Assembly: GCA_965368175.1 (NCBI GenBank)
Contig: CBDULX010000140.1
Location: forward strand, 1 to 8,273
Length of the DNA stretch: 8,273 bases
Direction: 5' to 3'
From: CBDULX01 sp965368175
GTDB taxonomy: Bacteria; Pseudomonadota; Gammaproteobacteria; SZUA-229
Shown here: in pieces, positions 6,421-8,273 of the stretch
Numbering within the stretch: position 1 is the stretch's first letter
Layout: each line of letters opens with the position of its first letter
Translations under genes and position numbers: made by a program
The notes under the pieces: generated by a model
The model's database searches: none
Told to the model about the DNA's origin: nothing
What the model saw: the letters and a program-made list of their open reading frames with translations, nothing else

Positions 6421-7712
6421 ACCTGGACAGCTATCAGACAATACTCTGGATTGTGGTGGTATGGCCCCTGCTACTGGCCATACCTGCAGTGCACTCACGC
6501 CTGCCCTGGCCTCGACATCTGGCACTCCTGCCCCCACTGATACTACTGCTATTTGCAGGGAATGTTTCATTAGAGCTTCCCTGGTTACTGTTCGGAACCG
6601 GCCTGGCCATAGATAGCAATAGCCGCTGGATTCTGGCCATGACCCTGTTCATCTGGCTGATGTCGGCAAGCCTCGATAAAGCTTCGAAACACGGCCCCGG
6701 CTATAACCGCGCAAACACTTTTTTTCTAATCACCCTGGGCGGTAACCTGGGAACTCTGCTATCCACAGAGCTGGTGGGTTTCTTCTGCTTTTCGACCATC
6801 ATGGGCTATGGCTTTTATGGCCTGCTGATGGAAGGTGGTGACGCAAAACTAAGACGGGCCGGACGCATCTACCTCATATTTCTGGTGCTGGCGGACCTGG
6901 CCCTGTTCGAAGCTCTGTTGCTGGCCGCCTACAGCACCGATAACCTGCACTATCTGTCGGTTCACCAGGCTATGGCTGGAAGCGGTTCTTCGCAGTTCTA
7001 TTTCTGGATGGCATTTGTCGGGTTCGCATTCAAGGCGGGGATCTGGCCAGTTCATCTGTGGCTGTCGGCCGCATTCAGCTCGGCACCTGTATCTCGATCC
7101 CTGTTACTGGGCGGCGTTCCGGTGGCCATGGCACTACTTGGGGCTATTCACTGGTTACCGTTAGGAGAAAATGTCTTTCACCTTACAGGAAGTATTATTC
7201 AAGGACTGGGTGTGGCATCTATATTATATGCTGCACTAAGAATTTTCAGTCATATTCCCATGAAACAGTTGCCAGCCTGGGCCGGCGCTGCTCTCACTGG
7301 GCTGTTTATCTCAGCTCTCGGGACTGGGCTGGCATATCCAGCTGTGTGGCAGCAGTATGGATATATTAGTTATCCCTTCATAGCAGCATTGGGTGTCCTG
7401 CTGGCTCTGCTGGTTGTGCTTAGCTTCAAACTGGAACACTTGCTGGATACTCGCCAGCAAGCCGACATTGCAATACTGCGAATAGAAGCTCTGGGCCTGT
7501 ACCTGGATCGATGGATCTGCCTGATTGTGCAATGGATTAGTCAGAGATTGCTCAGATTCAAGTCCCGCTTACGCGCCTCATATCTACAAACAGTAAAGCA
7601 AAGTCAACACATCATGCTCAAGTTACAACCGAAGATCTTTATTACTGGATGGAACACCAAAATCACTCTGTTTGCATTATTGGGGTTGGCAGCGGCCTGG
7701 CTGGCGGGGTAG
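6417..7712 (+). CDS. Third, degenerate antiporter-like membrane subunit
   Basis: This polytopic membrane protein of 431 residues is shorter than the two copies before it. Relationship to the NuoL/MnhD family shows in VGFAFKAGIWPVHLWLSAAF (201-220; Lys206, His213), in the following APVS, and in MKQLPAWAG (282-290), which matches the DLKRRLAYS segment. Other key positions are lost: the TM5 glutamate position holds Thr127 in FFCFSTIMGY, there is no lysine between residues 207 and 282 (TM8 Lys lost), WLP has become WLS, and the TM11 His/Lys and TM12 GxPPxxGFxxKW blocks are absent. The C-terminus instead has a basic, amphipathic stretch (about 363-408) and a last hydrophobic helix (412-430). The start is ATG 6417, in an ATGA overlap with GGGAG at 6401-6405; an in-frame ATG at 6378 would overlap the previous gene by 43 bases. 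It is probably a structural or divergent subunit; its function is not known to me. Confidence 0.85.
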   Translation: MNLDSYQTILWIVVVWPLLLAIPAVHSRLPWPRHLALLPPLILLLFAGNVSLELPWLLFGTGLAIDSNSRWILAMTLFIWLMSASLDKASKHGPGYNRANTFFLITLGGNLGTLLSTELVGFFCFSTIMGYGFYGLLMEGGDAKLRRAGRIYLIFLVLADLALFEALLLAAYSTDNLHYLSVHQAMAGSGSSQFYFWMAFVGFAFKAGIWPVHLWLSAAFSSAPVSRSLLLGGVPVAMALLGAIHWLPLGENVFHLTGSIIQGLGVASILYAALRIFSHIPMKQLPAWAGAALTGLFISALGTGLAYPAVWQQYGYISYPFIAALGVLLALLVVLSFKLEHLLDTRQQADIAILRIEALGLYLDRWICLIVQWISQRLLRFKSRLRASYLQTVKQSQHIMLKLQPKIFITGWNTKITLFALLGLAAAWLAG

Positions 7713-7842
7713 CATAATGCTGTCTTTTGAACACCTCAGCCCAACAATATCACGAGGATAATATCCATAGCCGCTAAAGAGGGCACCTGAGATCACACGG
7801 ATGGAATCGAGGATTAACAGAACCCACAGAACCTGGTAACTG

Positions 7843-7851
7843 TGCTATACC
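7843..7851 (+). promoter_or_regulatory. xfp: Possible extended -10 promoter element for xfp
   Basis: TGCTATACC combines a TGn extension with a hexamer matching four of six TATAAT positions. It lies 77 bases before the xfp start codon. No good -35 hexamer is seen at the usual distance, so this is only a candidate. Confidence 0.25.
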
Positions 7852-7856
7852 CATAC

Positions 7857-7871
7857 ACAGGCAACGCCTGT
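7857..7871. repeat. Short inverted repeat in the xfp leader
   Basis: ACAGGC and GCCTGT are separated by AAC, giving a 6-bp stem with a 3-base loop just downstream of the candidate -10 element. No T-run follows, so it is not a standard terminator. It could be an operator or a small leader hairpin, or chance. Confidence 0.35.
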
Positions 7872-7902
7872 TAGATAACAATACATTTGCTTACAAGATG
7901 TG

Positions 7903-7916
7903 CACTGATTTCAGTG
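7903..7916. promoter_or_regulatory. Palindrome abutting the xfp ribosome binding site
   Basis: CACTGA and TCAGTG form a perfect 6-bp inverted repeat around a TT spacer. Its last G is also the first base of the xfp Shine-Dalgarno region. The position would suit a dimeric repressor site. As RNA the two-base spacer is too tight for a full hairpin, so at most about 5 bp could pair. Confidence 0.35.
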
Positions 7917-7922
7917 AGGGGA
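7916..7922 (+). promoter_or_regulatory. xfp: Ribosome binding site of xfp
   Basis: GAGGGGA lies 6 bases before ATG 7929 and is the strongest Shine-Dalgarno match near this start. It rules out the in-frame GTG at 7914, which it overlaps. Confidence 0.7.
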
Positions 7923-7928
7923 ACCATC

Positions 7929-8273
7929 ATGACAGACAAAGCAGCAATCACAAAAGAAACTCTGGACGCAGAACAGTTACGAAAAATTAACGCCTACTGG
8001 CGTGCCGCCAATTACCTGTCCGTTGGCCAGATCTACCTGCTCGACAATCCTTTACTTAAAGAACCACTCAAAAAAGAACATATAAAACCTCGACTACTCG
8101 GACATTGGGGCACTACACCCGGCCTGAATTTCATCTATGCCCACTGTAACCGTATTATCAAAAACCATGACCTGAACATGATCTATATCGCTGGCCCCGG
8201 GCATGGCGGCCCCGGTCTGGTAGCCAATACCTGGCTGGAGGGAAGCTACAGCGAGTTTTACTCAAACATTTCC
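7929..8273 (+). CDS. xfp: Phosphoketolase (xylulose-5-P/fructose-6-P), 5' part
   Basis: This is the first 115 residues of a thiamine-diphosphate-dependent phosphoketolase, cut by the window edge. The full protein is usually about 800 residues, so roughly one seventh is seen. The cytoplasmic enzyme splits xylulose 5-phosphate (and often fructose 6-phosphate) with phosphate into acetyl phosphate and glyceraldehyde 3-phosphate (or erythrose 4-phosphate). Recognisable N-terminal family blocks are YWRAANYLSVGQIYL (23-37), LLGHWGTTPGLNFIYAH (56-72, with His59 and His72) and YIAGPGHGGPG (86-96, with His92). His59 and His92 are in the blocks that hold conserved active-site histidines of the family. 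The start ATG 7929 is set by GAGGGGA just upstream. The gene is 216 bases from the antiporter operon on the same strand and probably has its own promoter. Substrate preference cannot be judged from this part. Confidence 0.95.
   Translation, partial: MTDKAAITKETLDAEQLRKINAYWRAANYLSVGQIYLLDNPLLKEPLKKEHIKPRLLGHWGTTPGLNFIYAHCNRIIKNHDLNMIYIAGPGHGGPGLVANTWLEGSYSEFYSNIS

Larger units (their letters stand above)
7713..7928. other. Spacer between antiporter operon and xfp
   Basis: This 216-base spacer has no credible gene. It contains a possible extended -10 element (7843-7851) and two short inverted repeats (7857-7871 and 7903-7916), described separately. I see no GC-rich hairpin followed by a T-run that would serve as an intrinsic terminator for the upstream operon, so some read-through into xfp is possible. 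Confidence 0.6.

Noticed and set aside
3141..7712. Respiratory complex I (nuoK/L/M/N) or membrane-bound hydrogenase cluster
   Set aside because: The NuoK/L/M-like proteins resemble complex I subunits, but the accompanying E, F, G and B subunits are specific to Mrp/Mnh-type modules, and no peripheral-arm or hydrogenase subunit is present in the window.
7711..7725. Possible terminator right after the third antiporter-like gene
   Set aside because: AGCA-TAA-TGCT gives only a 4-bp AT-containing stem, with a short imperfect T-run several bases later; too weak for an intrinsic terminator.
7717..7761. 14-codon open frame in the spacer
   Set aside because: Very short, no clear ribosome binding site, and nothing recognisable in the peptide.

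Overview
The window is dominated by one tightly packed, plus-strand operon (about 119-7712) encoding an Mrp/Mnh-type multisubunit cation/proton antiporter. It is followed by a 216-base spacer and the 5' end of a phosphoketolase gene that runs off the right edge. The organism is most likely a proteobacterium, probably a gammaproteobacterium. The reasons are a tandem universal stress protein with an UspE-like first domain, CTG-rich leucine usage, purine-rich Shine-Dalgarno sites and the dense ATGA-overlap layout. I cannot name a genus.

Layout: 1-118 is noncoding or the tail of something outside the window. It is followed by mnhE (119-625), a two-domain UspE-like stress protein (631-1611), mnhF (1618-1896), mnhG (1880-2182), a fusion of the DUF4040/MbhD and MbhE-like parts of MrpA with MnhB (2170-3144), mnhC (3141-3455), a first antiporter subunit of the MnhD/NuoM type (3452-4924), a second MnhD-like antiporter subunit (4921-6420) and a third, shorter and degenerate antiporter-like subunit (6417-7712). 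Genes are 5-6 bases apart or overlap. Four successive junctions are 4-base ATGA overlaps, which indicates one polycistronic, translationally coupled unit.

How it works: the E, F, G, B and C subunits plus the antiporter-like subunits should build an inner-membrane complex exchanging Na+ (or K+) for H+. There is no full-length MrpA. Its C-terminal domains are fused to MnhB, and its large N-terminal NuoL-like part is presumably replaced by one of the three antiporter-like proteins. Two of these keep the Glu/Lys/His residues used for proton transfer in the family. The third lacks the TM5 glutamate, the TM8 lysine and the whole TM11-TM12 region, so it may be structural or may have acquired another role. 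The UspE-like protein inside the operon is a candidate cytoplasmic regulator or stress link.

The phosphoketolase (xfp) has its own ribosome binding site, and its leader contains two short inverted repeats, so it is probably a separate transcription unit. No RNA gene, mobile element, CRISPR array or convincing intrinsic terminator was seen.
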